NCBI GenBank assembly: GCA_021205045.1
Contig: JAJPYH010000234.1
Coordinates: 1-9,372 of the forward strand
Source: Lachnospiraceae bacterium
Lineage (GTDB): Bacteria > Bacillota > Clostridia > Lachnospirales > Lachnospiraceae
Reading direction: 5' to 3'
Length of the DNA stretch: 9,372 nucleotides
The notes beneath the pieces are model-generated. The model searched no databases and was not told where the DNA came from. It saw only the letters and a list, made by a program, of their open reading frames with translations. Shown here piece after piece: positions 1 through 6,413 of the stretch. The translations under genes were made by a program, and so were the position numbers. Numbering within the stretch: the stretch's first letter is position 1; every line of letters begins with the position of its first letter.

Positions 1-5
1 AGTCG

Positions 6-52
6 GGGCTAATGTTAAAGATTTTTCGGGACATTTTCAAAAATGCTTGACA
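6..52 (+). repeat. Left arm of a 47-bp perfect inverted repeat
   Basis: Bases 6-52 are the exact reverse complement of 9326-9372. The match stops at base 53 (t here, c in the complement of 9325) and cannot be followed past the right window edge. The arm ends, toward the gene, in GCTTGACA, so its last six bases form a -35 hexamer for mtaB. Inside the arm is a small palindrome, CATTTT-CA-AAAATG (32-45), which could be a protein-binding site. No transposase or recombinase gene is visible nearby. It may be a dispersed regulatory repeat placed in front of unrelated genes, or a repeat that ended the assembly. The identity is seen directly; the role is inference. Confidence 0.93.
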
Positions 53-74
53 TGGATATTTTTGTAAAAATAAT
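47..74 (+). promoter_or_regulatory. Promoter of mtaB
   Basis: A consensus -35 TTGACA (47-52) is followed, 16 bases on, by AATAAT (69-74, five of six to TATAAT). The start codon of mtaB is at 111, which leaves a short leader carrying the AGGAGG ribosome binding site (98-103). The -35 lies inside the inverted repeat and the -10 lies outside it in unique sequence. Confidence 0.7.
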
Positions 75-110
75 GTGGCTGTGAATAGGAACCAATCAGG
101 AGGAATTTGT

Positions 111-1634
111 ATGAGAGCTGCCCTGCACAACCTGGGCTGCAAGGTCAATGCCTATGAAATGGATATTATGAGGCAGAAGCTGGAGGAAAAAGGATATACT
201 ATTGTTCCCTTTGATTCCCAGGCGGATATCTATATTGTGAATACCTGCACGGTGACCAATATCGCGGATCAGAAGAGCCGCCAGATGCTCCATCAGGCCA
301 GAAAGAGGAATCCCGCGGCTGTGGTGGTGGCTGTGGGATGTTACGTGCAGACCGGAACGGAGCAGGTTTTAAAGGACGAGGGTGTGGACCTGGTCATCGG
401 TAATAATAAAAAGAGCCGGGTGACGGAGCTGATTGAGGAATTTCTGAAAGAAAAGGAGGACAGAGAGGACTCCTGGGTTTTGGAGGTTCATCAGGCCGGA
501 GGAGAGTCTCAAAGCGAGGAAAGACGGCAAACCGGGGAAGGCTTTCAAAGTGGGAAGAACTGCAAAACCGGGAAGGAACTCAAAACTATGGGAGGGGAGA
601 GTCTTTCTGATATCGGCCACATCTATGAATATGAAAAAATGTCCCTGCGGCGAACTTCGGAGCACACCAGAGCCTACATCAAAATTCAGGATGGTTGCAA
701 TCAGTTCTGCAGCTACTGCATTATCCCTTACGCCAGAGGGCGGGTGCGCAGCAGGCATTATGAGGATATTCTGCAGGAGGTTCAAACGCTGGCGGCAGCG
801 GGATATCAGGAGATTGTGCTGACCGGCATCCACATCAGCTCCTATGGTATTGATTTTGAGGACGAGCCCTGGGAGAGAGGGGAGTGTGTGGACCGGCCTC
901 AGTCTGATGAGCGTCACGACTACTCCGGAGGGGGAAAGCTGATAGATTTGCTGGAAAGGCTGGCAAAAGAGAGCGGGATCAGACGGATCCGCCTGGGCTC
1001 CCTGGAACCACGGATTATCACGGAGCAGACTGCGCGGAGGCTGGCTGCCATCCCGCAGCTTTGTCCTCATTTTCATTTATCTTTACAGAGCGGCTGTGAT
1101 GAGACGCTGCGGCGGATGAACAGACATTATACCACGGAAAACTATGCTGAAAGTGTGGCCTGTCTGAGGGAGGCCTTTGATCATCCGGCCATCACTACGG
1201 ATGTGATCGTGGGTTTTCCCCGGGAGACGGAGGAGGAATTTTCCCGAACCGTGGATTTCCTGGAGGAGATTGCTCTTTATGAGATGCATGTTTTCAAGTA
1301 TTCTGTGAGAAAGGGAACCGTGGCGGCGGCCATGAAGGGGCAGGTCGCGGACCCGGTGAAAGCACGGCGAAGCGATGTGCTTCTGGAAATGACGGCCAGG
1401 AAATCTGAGGAGTACCGCAGGTCGCAGATCGGCCGCAGGGCGGAAATCCTTTTTGAGGAAAAGAAAGCGGTCAATGGCCGGGAATACTGGATTGGACACA
1501 CAAGAGAGTATGTGAAGGCGGCGATGGAGAGCGGAGAAAATCTTTCCAATGTTCTGCTGGCGTGTGAAATTACGGGGATGCTGACGGAAGAAATCGTGGA
1601 GTGCCGTAGTCTGGGTGGGAAAGCCGGTCGGTGA
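111..1634 (+). CDS. mtaB: tRNA t6A37 methylthiotransferase MtaB
   Basis: This radical-SAM enzyme adds a methylthio group to N6-threonylcarbamoyladenosine at position 37 of tRNAs reading ANN codons, giving ms2t6A. The ATG at 111 is chosen because AGGAGG ends seven bases before it; an upstream in-frame GTG at 75 overlaps the promoter region. The 507-residue product has the N-terminal UPF0004 domain with cysteines C10 (NLGCKVN), C46 (NTCTVTN) and C77 (VGCY), which bind one Fe-S cluster. The radical-SAM CX3CX2C is C196, C200, C203 (DGCNQFCSYC), and a TRAM-like tRNA-binding region lies at about 438-493. MtaB is usually about 430-450 residues; the excess comes from two inserts. One is a repetitive hexapeptide stretch (about 128-163) between UPF0004 and the radical-SAM core, the other about 20 residues at roughly 250-273. 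The stop codon lies inside a 34-base tandem array. The family call is firm; the inserts are unusual. Confidence 0.95.
   Translation: MRAALHNLGCKVNAYEMDIMRQKLEEKGYTIVPFDSQADIYIVNTCTVTNIADQKSRQMLHQARKRNPAAVVVAVGCYVQTGTEQVLKDEGVDLVIGNNKKSRVTELIEEFLKEKEDREDSWVLEVHQAGGESQSEERRQTGEGFQSGKNCKTGKELKTMGGESLSDIGHIYEYEKMSLRRTSEHTRAYIKIQDGCNQFCSYCIIPYARGRVRSRHYEDILQEVQTLAAAGYQEIVLTGIHISSYGIDFEDEPWERGECVDRPQSDERHDYSGGGKLIDLLERLAKESGIRRIRLGSLEPRIITEQTARRLAAIPQLCPHFHLSLQSGCDETLRRMNRHYTTENYAESVACLREAFDHPAITTDVIVGFPRETEEEFSRTVDFLEEIALYEMHVFKYSVRKGTVAAAMKGQVADPVKARRSDVLLEMTARKSEEYRRSQIGRRAEILFEEKKAVNGREYWIGHTREYVKAAMESGENLSNVLLACEITGMLTEEIVECRSLGGKAGR
492..599 (+). repeat. Six degenerate 18-base tandem units encoding hexapeptides within mtaB
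   Basis: Six consecutive in-frame 18-base units start at 492, 510, 528, 546, 564 and 582. They encode QAGGES, QSEERR, QTGEGF, QSGKNC, KTGKEL and KTMGGE (MtaB residues 128-163). At the DNA level each unit opens with CAR or AAA, and most go on to a purine-rich GGGAAG-like core. The stretch falls in the linker between the UPF0004 and radical-SAM domains, where length change would be tolerated, and looks like a decayed minisatellite. Confidence 0.75.
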
Positions 1635-1748
1635 GTGCCGTTGTCCGGACGAGGAAACCAGTCTGTGAGTGCCGCTTCCCGGGCGAGGAAACCGGCCGGT
1701 GAGTGCCATTGCTCGGGCACAGAAGTCCGCTGTCCGGATGCGGAGACC
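1590..1748 (+). repeat. 34-base tandem array starting in the 3' end of mtaB
   Basis: Three 34-base units follow each other at 1624-1657, 1658-1691 and 1692-1725. By hand alignment units 2 and 3 match unit 1 at 28 and 25 of 34 positions. The preceding 34 bases (1590-1623), which encode the last residues of MtaB, are a weaker copy sharing GAGTGCCGT, and a partial copy follows at 1728-1748. Each full unit carries GTGAGTGCC, so the TGA that ends MtaB recurs in every unit, in shifting frames because 34 is not a multiple of three. The array appears to have grown by duplication of the end of the gene. Confidence 0.8.
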
Positions 1749-1804
1749 TTCAGCGCGGGCGGTAAACGTTGAAATTGTGCGGAAAACGAAAGGACGGCGG
1801 GAAT

Positions 1805-2342
1805 ATGCTTTTCGTACGGCAAAGTATGAGCGGGGAAGAAATGGATCGTCTGATGACGGTATACCGCGAGAGCAACGAGGAAAACGTGGACTATTTTTTT
1901 TCCAGGGATTGAGGATCGGGAGGAGGGTCTGCGGAAGGTGATAGATAATTTCAAGGACTTTCTGAGGAAGTTTTTTGCGGATGACAGAAATGCATACTAC
2001 ATCTGGGAGGCTGACGGGGAGTGGGTCAGCGCACTGCGGCTGACGCGCCTGGAGGGCTGTTATTTCCTGGAAGCGCTGGAGACGAAGCCGGAGTGCCGCA
2101 AACGGGGATATTCGCTGGAACTGTTTACTGCGGTATATGAATATCTGGGACAGCATGGCCCCTTTGTCATCAGGGATCATGTCTCCAAGAGAAATACCGC
2201 CTCCCTGGCGGCGCACAAAAGAGCGGGCTTTACGATCGAGTTTGAAAACGCGGTGGAGTTTATGCCCGGCCTGGAGGAGAAGCCGGAGAATCCCAGATGC
2301 TATGGCCTGATTTACAGGAGCGACTCCTGCGGAGAACTGTGA
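1805..2342 (+). pseudogene. GNAT-family N-acetyltransferase, broken by a one-base frameshift
   Basis: The reading frame opens at ATG 1805, with AAAGGA (1789-1794) ten bases upstream, and runs 35 codons to a TGA at 1910-1912. Removing one T from the run of eight T's at 1894-1901 joins it to the frame that continues to the TGA at 2340-2342, giving a 178-residue protein that reads DYFFPGIEDREEGL across the junction. The product resembles small GNAT acetyltransferases: an acetyl-CoA loop-like RKRGYS (about residues 98-103) and the family pattern NTASLAAHKRAGF (about 130-142). Substrate is unknown. As written, only a 134-residue downstream piece could be made, from the GTG at 1938, which has GGGAGGAGG (1918-1926) eleven bases before it. 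A sequencing error, a true mutation, or slippage-based switching are all possible. No terminator separates it from mtaB, so it is probably co-transcribed. Confidence 0.8.
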
Positions 2343-2497
2343 CGGAAAGCAGCTGCGACGGCAGCAGACTGTCGGGAGGCTTATGTCAGGCCGCTTATCA
2401 ATGAAATCCTGAGTAAAACGGCAAAATTTCGCTGTGAATAGTAGCAGAATTTCTGTTCCGGTTTATCCGGGTCAGGAAAAGGAACAAGGAGAAAAAA

Positions 2498-3325
2498 GTG
2501 GAGCAAATGAAAACCAGTGACAGGAAGCAAAATGATTTCCCGCTTGAACATGTGATTCGAGACGGAGGCATGATGAATATTTTCCGCTCCATCGGCTGCA
2601 TCGGGGACAGTCTGACCAGCGGAGAGTTTGAGTGCATCGGGCCGGACGGCGAAAAGGTCTGGTGGGACTGCTTTGAATATTCCTGGGGCAAGCAGATTGA
2701 GCGGATTACAGGCATTCAGATGACCAATTTTTCCAGAGGAGGCCTGACAGCCTGCCAGCTGTACCGGGAGGCTGATGCGGGGACAAGCCCTGTGGAAAAT
2801 CTCAACCACCTCTTTGATAAGGATAACCTGAAACAGGGCTATATCCTGGCGCTGGGGGTCAACGATATTGGCTGGCCGGATACTTTTCAGGCTGTATATC
2901 ATGGGAAAATTGGTAATCCGCAGACGGATATTGACCTGGATCATTATGAGAATAACGCGCCCACCTTTGTGGGGTGGTATGCCAAAATCATTCAGCGTCT
3001 GCAGTCCCTGCAGCCGGACGCCAGATTTTTCCTGCTGACCATGCCCACCGATTTTGGAAGTGAAAAGTTCTGCGCGGTGATCGAAGGTATTGCGGCAAGG
3101 CTGAAAAACTGCTATGTGATGGATTTCTATCATTACGCGCCGCCCTATGATCAGGATTTTCAGGCAAAATATTACGATGGAGGGCATATGAACGCCCTGG
3201 GATATCTGCTGTCCGCCCATTATATTATGACTTATATTGACTGGATCATCCGCCATCATGTCATGGAGTTCCGGGATGTCCAGTACATCGGGACGGATAA
3301 GAGACCGACAGATTATTATCAATGA
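2498..3325 (+). CDS. SGNH/GDSL-family hydrolase (probable esterase)
   Basis: This 275-residue protein has the four SGNH blocks in order. Block I is CIGDSLTSGE with nucleophile S38; block II is NFSRGG with an oxyanion glycine near 81; block III is GVND with N122; block V is DGGH with D227 and H230 completing the triad. No signal peptide or membrane segment is seen, so it is probably cytoplasmic. The family hydrolyses ester bonds in lipids, acetylated sugars or similar molecules; the substrate cannot be read from the sequence. The GTG start at 2498 is chosen because AAGGAG (2486-2491) lies six bases upstream. ATGs at 2507 and 2570/2573 are poorer, although the latter also have a GGAGG close by. 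The gene ends 29 bases before the nitroreductase start, and the two are very likely in one operon. Confidence 0.85.
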   Translation: MEQMKTSDRKQNDFPLEHVIRDGGMMNIFRSIGCIGDSLTSGEFECIGPDGEKVWWDCFEYSWGKQIERITGIQMTNFSRGGLTACQLYREADAGTSPVENLNHLFDKDNLKQGYILALGVNDIGWPDTFQAVYHGKIGNPQTDIDLDHYENNAPTFVGWYAKIIQRLQSLQPDARFFLLTMPTDFGSEKFCAVIEGIAARLKNCYVMDFYHYAPPYDQDFQAKYYDGGHMNALGYLLSAHYIMTYIDWIIRHHVMEFRDVQYIGTDKRPTDYYQ

Positions 3326-3354
3326 GGTACCACGAATATAAGGAGGTATATTTT

Positions 3355-3888
3355 ATGAACACTTTGGAAGCGATCGCAAGGAGAAAATCCATTTGCAGCT
3401 ACACGGGCGAGAGGATCAGCGAGGAGGAAATGGCTGCCATCTTAAAGGCTGCCAATGAAGCCCCGGTAGGAATGGGGAAGTATGACAGCCTCCACCTGAC
3501 CAGGGTAGAGAATGAGGAGATGTTAAAAGAGCTGGACGGTGCCGCGGCGAAGCTTTTTGGCAGACCGGGGATACATCCGCTGTACGGAGCTCCGACACTG
3601 ATTTTGGTATCCAGTAAGAGCCAGAACGGAAGTCTCTCCAATGTGGAGTACTCCAATGCGGCCATCGTGGCTCATAATATGGCGCTGGCGGCCACCGAGC
3701 TTGGCGTCGGCGTCTGCCATATCTGGGGCGCTGTGGCGGCGCTGAACGCTGATCCGGAGCTGGTGGAAAAGCTGTCGCTGCCGGAAGGCTTTGTACCCTG
3801 CTGCGGCGTGATTCTCGGAAAGACGGAGCAGGCGTATGAGGAGCGCACGTCCAGGGAAGGACATATCGGGATTACGGAGCTTTTATAG
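3355..3888 (+). CDS. Nitroreductase-family FMN-dependent oxidoreductase
   Basis: The product is a 177-residue, cytoplasmic, nitroreductase-fold protein expected to bind FMN and use NAD(P)H to reduce nitro compounds, quinones or other small acceptors. The N-terminal RRKSICSYTGERIS corresponds to the family's RRSxRxF phosphate-binding segment. The APVGMGKYDSLH region and the GVGVCHIWGAV and LPEGFVPCCGVILG stretches match the core of the fold. It is on the short side for the family. The ATG at 3355 is preferred over the in-frame ATG at 3322 because AAGGAGG (3340-3346) sits eight bases before it, and starting at 3322 would add residues coded across that site. It ends in TAG directly followed by TGA, then the terminator at 3925. 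It is the last gene of the plus-strand run starting with mtaB. Confidence 0.88.
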   Translation: MNTLEAIARRKSICSYTGERISEEEMAAILKAANEAPVGMGKYDSLHLTRVENEEMLKELDGAAAKLFGRPGIHPLYGAPTLILVSSKSQNGSLSNVEYSNAAIVAHNMALAATELGVGVCHIWGAVAALNADPELVEKLSLPEGFVPCCGVILGKTEQAYEERTSREGHIGITELL

Positions 3889-3924
3889 TGAATGACAGTA
3901 TTTCACAAAAACAGTTCAGATTTG

Positions 3925-3953
3925 GAGGGCGAAATTTCCGCCCTCTTATTTTT
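3925..3953 (+). terminator. Rho-independent terminator after the nitroreductase gene
   Basis: A seven-base-pair perfect GC-rich stem, GAGGGCG (3925-3931) with CGCCCTC (3939-3945), has a seven-base loop and is followed by TTATTTTT. It closes the mtaB-to-nitroreductase transcription unit and isolates it from the toxin-antitoxin module. Confidence 0.9.
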
Positions 3954-3964
3954 GGCTTTATTGG

Positions 3965-4031
3965 AAATACCTGTTGACAAATACCTGGTGCAGGATTATA
4001 TTAAAATTACCTATCGGGTAATTTTAATATA
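3965..4031 (+). promoter_or_regulatory. Probable operator: 35-bp palindrome plus paired direct repeats
   Basis: Bases 3997-4011 (TATATTAAAATTACC) pair perfectly with 4017-4031 (GGTAATTTTAATATA) around the five-base centre TATCG. Upstream, the nine-base word AAATACCTG occurs at 3965-3973 and again at 3979-3987, bracketing the -35 hexamer; it resembles the inner half-site AAATTACCT of the palindrome. This is the layout expected for autorepression by the HTH antitoxin encoded downstream. An RNA hairpin in the leader is a second possibility, though the transcript would probably start inside the palindrome. Confidence 0.8.
3974..4002 (+). promoter_or_regulatory. Promoter of the toxin-antitoxin operon
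   Basis: A perfect -35 TTGACA (3974-3979) and a -10 TATATT (3997-4002, five of six) are separated by 17 bases. The -10 is the outer end of the left arm of a perfect palindrome, so a repressor bound there would block RNA polymerase directly. Confidence 0.88.
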
Positions 4032-4045
4032 GAGAGGAGGAGAAT

Positions 4046-4417
4046 TTGGAACTTGAATATGCCTCTGAAAAAGTAAAAATGCAGTGCACAAGTATAAAAG
4101 CAGCCAATAAACTGTTTGGCGGTGACGCAATGCTGACGAGAAATCTGTTGTCGAGGATTAATGCGCTGAGCGCAGCGGAAACGATAAAGGATATTGTAAT
4201 TCAGTCGTCCTTTCGATTTCACGCATTGAAAAATAAAAAGGGAAGAAATCTGGAAGGATATTTTGCAATTGATGTGAAATCCATAAGAGAGCCATGGAGA
4301 ATTATTTTGCAGCCATTGACAGATGATAAGCAGCAGTATAACCCGTGTAATATTGATGAAATAGCTGGAAAAGTAAGGATTGTAGAGATTGCGGAGGTAA
4401 GTAAGCATTATGAGTAA
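4046..4417 (+). CDS. higB: HigB-like toxin (RelE/ParE superfamily, type II toxin-antitoxin)
   Basis: The 123-residue basic protein precedes a HigA-type antitoxin, the typical toxin-first HigBA order. Its C-terminal two-thirds carries the RelE/ParE-like core: FRFHALKNKKGRNLEGYFAID (57-77, strands and a basic loop), REPWRIILQP (81-90) and VRIVEIAEVSKHYE (110-123). Members of this family usually cut mRNA on the ribosome; that activity is inferred from the family, and active residues cannot be fixed without an alignment. It starts at TTG 4046, five bases after AGGAGG (4035-4040); the first internal ATG (4079) has no ribosome binding site. Its last eight bases overlap the antitoxin gene, so translation is probably coupled. 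Base composition is more AT-rich than in the flanking genes, which fits acquisition by transfer. Confidence 0.85.
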   Translation: MELEYASEKVKMQCTSIKAANKLFGGDAMLTRNLLSRINALSAAETIKDIVIQSSFRFHALKNKKGRNLEGYFAIDVKSIREPWRIILQPLTDDKQQYNPCNIDEIAGKVRIVEIAEVSKHYE

Positions 4418-5486
4418 TTATATGGAATATCATGACAGAATTGCTTTTCACCCGGGGTATTATATAAAGGAAATCGTTGATGAAAGCGGCCTGACGCAGG
4501 AGGATTTTGCCCGGCGTCTTGATACTACGCCCAAAAATCTGAGCCTTTTGATCAGAGGAGAGCAGAGTCTTTCTGTTGATATGGCCATGAAGCTGTCCAG
4601 AATGATGGGCACAAGTGCGGAATACTGGCTGAATCTGCAAAACGAGTATGATTCTTTAATTGCAGAGTTTAACTCTGATAAAGAGCTGGCAGCTGAACGC
4701 GCGGTATTTGAATATTTTGATTATCGGTATTTTCGGGAAAATTACGGCCTTCCGGATTTGCCGCGGCAGATAGATGAGCAGATCAGGCAGGTCAGAGAAT
4801 TTCTCAATGTGGCGACGCTTTCGGTACTCCTGAAAAAGGATATGGCGGTGAGCTTCAGAAGTTCTCCACAAGACCTGACATCCGGAAGTATTGTCAGGGC
4901 CAACGCGATGGTGCAGATTGCGATAAATGAGGCGATGAAGATACAGGCGCCCAAATTCAATAAAACTGAATTTGAATGCGCTGTAAAATATGCGTTAACG
5001 CTGACTGAAAATCACGAGGAGTTCTACCCGCTGATCAGGGATGCATTTTGCAAAGCGGGTGTCATATTTGTAATCCTGCCCAATATTTCCGGATCAAAAA
5101 CGAATGGAGCAACGAAGAAGATTGGCAGGAATATTATGCTGATGGTAAATGACAGAAGGTTGAATGCCGATTCGTTCTGGTTCACTCTTTTTCATGAAAT
5201 CGGGCACATTATGAATGGAGATTATGGAATTTCCTTTGAAAAGGAAGCAGGGGAAAAGGAAGACGCAGCTGATAAATACGCACAGGACAGTCTGATTCCA
5301 CCGGAGAAATATCAGATATTTCTTCGAGAAAATAAATTTGATTTACAGGCAATTCAAAAATTTGCAAGGCAAATCGGGCGCGATCCTGGTATTGTGCTTG
5401 GAAGATTACAGAATGACGGGATTGTAGGTTTCGATGACTGGACCATGAGGCCGCTGCGGCATAAATATAAAGTGATGACAAGGTGA
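4410..5486 (+). CDS. higA: HigA-like antitoxin fused to an ImmA/IrrE-type zinc peptidase domain
   Basis: The 358-residue protein has two parts. Residues about 13-80 are a VapI/HigA-type XRE helix-turn-helix: HPGYYIKEIVDESGLTQEDF at 14-33, then the recognition region TTPKNLSLLIRGEQSLS and the hallmark TSAEYWLNLQNEYD (68-81). Residues about 185-345 resemble ImmA/IrrE (COG2856), with the zinc site HEIGH at 262-266 (in FTLFHEIGHIMNGDY) and a downstream EDAADKYAQDSLIPP segment where E284 probably supplies the third metal ligand. Simple HigA antitoxins are only about 90-150 residues. The ATG at 4410 overlaps the toxin stop and has GGAGG at 4393-4397, a rather long 12-base spacer, consistent with coupling. 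It probably neutralises the toxin and represses the promoter at 3974; the peptidase may cleave itself or another regulator (inference). Confidence 0.87.
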   Translation: MSNYMEYHDRIAFHPGYYIKEIVDESGLTQEDFARRLDTTPKNLSLLIRGEQSLSVDMAMKLSRMMGTSAEYWLNLQNEYDSLIAEFNSDKELAAERAVFEYFDYRYFRENYGLPDLPRQIDEQIRQVREFLNVATLSVLLKKDMAVSFRSSPQDLTSGSIVRANAMVQIAINEAMKIQAPKFNKTEFECAVKYALTLTENHEEFYPLIRDAFCKAGVIFVILPNISGSKTNGATKKIGRNIMLMVNDRRLNADSFWFTLFHEIGHIMNGDYGISFEKEAGEKEDAADKYAQDSLIPPEKYQIFLRENKFDLQAIQKFARQIGRDPGIVLGRLQNDGIVGFDDWTMRPLRHKYKVMTR

Positions 5487-5575
5487 TTGCGCATGTGAGG
5501 AACGGGCAGGGCGTCTCATGGAATATCTGTAAAAAAGTAAGTAATGCTGCTTTACGGAAGAATGCGGAATAGTGC

Positions 5576-5604
5576 TTGAAATCCGGGAGCGAATCCATTA
5601 GAAT
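5576..5604 (+). promoter_or_regulatory. Promoter of the flavin reductase-rubredoxin gene
   Basis: TTGAAA (5576-5581) and TAGAAT (5599-5604) are each five of six to consensus and are spaced exactly 17 bases apart. They lie 55 bases before the start codon at 5660, giving the gene its own transcript apart from the toxin-antitoxin operon. Confidence 0.75.
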
Positions 5605-5659
5605 GTGATCAGAAGAAAACAGGCAGAGTCTTATGCCTCGTGTAAAGGAGAAATTGAAC

Positions 5660-6262
5660 ATGGACAAAAAAGCAATGTATAAGCTTAGCTACAGCCTGTT
5701 TGTGCTGACGGCTAAAGAGGATGGACGCGACAACGGCTGTATCGTCAACACGGTGACGCAGGTCACTTCTGAACCGAATCGCATCACTGTTGCCATCAAC
5801 AAGAATAACCTGACCCATGACATGGTGCTAAGGACAGGAAAATTCAACGTGTCCATCCTGACGCAGAAGGCGCCCTATGCCACTTATCAGCACTGGGGCT
5901 TCCAGAGCGGCAGGGATGTGGACAAGCTGGAGGAGATCACCGTCAGCCGCAGTGAAAACGGCCTGGTGTATCTGCCGGAGAATGCCAACGCTTATCTGAG
6001 CGCGGAGGTGATTGAGAGCAAGGATATGGGAACCCACACGCTGTTTCTGGCGGATGTGACGGACGGGGAGGTATTGAGCGATGATGAGTCTGTGACCTAC
6101 AGCTATTATCAGTCCAACGTCAAGACAGCGCCAGCACCGGCCAAAAAGAAAGGGTTCGTGTGCACTGTCTGCGGTTACATATACGAAGGGGATGTGCTGC
6201 CAGCGGACTTTATCTGCCCCTGGTGCAAGCATCCGGCATCGGATTTTGTACCTGTTGAATAA
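5660..6262 (+). CDS. Flavin reductase-rubredoxin fusion (high-molecular-weight rubredoxin type)
   Basis: The 200-residue protein has an FMN-binding flavin-reductase-like domain (about 1-155; note NGCIVNTVTQVTSEPNRITV and the HDMVLRTGKFNVSIL segment). A proline/alanine/lysine linker (APAPAKKK) leads to a C-terminal rubredoxin domain. The iron is held by CX2C at C168 and C171 (CTVCGY) and CX2C at C186 and C189 (CPWC). Only 14 residues separate the two pairs, so this is the short rubredoxin form seen in rubrerythrins, not the classic form of about 52 residues. Proteins of this build (Hrb) pass electrons from NAD(P)H-linked donors to flavodiiron proteins that remove oxygen or NO in acetogens and other clostridia; the partner is not in this window. 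The ATG at 5660 is chosen over the upstream in-frame ATG at 5633 because AAAGGAG (5644-5650) precedes it by nine bases. Confidence 0.88.
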   Translation: MDKKAMYKLSYSLFVLTAKEDGRDNGCIVNTVTQVTSEPNRITVAINKNNLTHDMVLRTGKFNVSILTQKAPYATYQHWGFQSGRDVDKLEEITVSRSENGLVYLPENANAYLSAEVIESKDMGTHTLFLADVTDGEVLSDDESVTYSYYQSNVKTAPAPAKKKGFVCTVCGYIYEGDVLPADFICPWCKHPASDFVPVE

Positions 6263-6342
6263 AAGGGAATCATTACCCATTGCATGGCTCTGACAGAGAT
6301 TGAATTTTTGTCCGGATATCAATCCATAAGTAGCAGCCAGAC

Positions 6343-6385
6343 AAAAAAGATCGTCATTTTCTGTGAGAGAAGATGACGGTCTTTT
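6343..6385. terminator. Bidirectional terminator between convergent genes
   Basis: An 18-pair stem with two G-U pairs runs from 6345-6362 to 6368-6385 around the loop GTGAG. It starts with a run of A's and ends with TTTT, so both strands give a hairpin followed by a U tract. It lies between the + strand flavin reductase-rubredoxin gene and the minus-strand degV gene and can end both transcripts. Confidence 0.9.
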
Positions 6386-6413
6386 GGCGTAATGGAGTAT
6401 TATATTGTTGGAA

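Noticed and set aside
1590..1748. CRISPR array
   Set aside because: The units abut without unique spacers of their own, so this is a plain tandem repeat. No cas genes are present.
1083..2216. Long minus-strand open frame opposite mtaB
   Set aside because: It lies antisense to a firmly identified gene, has repetitive basic composition, spans the 34-base array and has no ribosome binding site or recognisable domain. It is a coding shadow.
2349..2366. GCTGC-GACG-GCAGC hairpin after the GNAT gene as a terminator
   Set aside because: The stem has only five pairs and no T tract follows, so it is not a convincing terminator.
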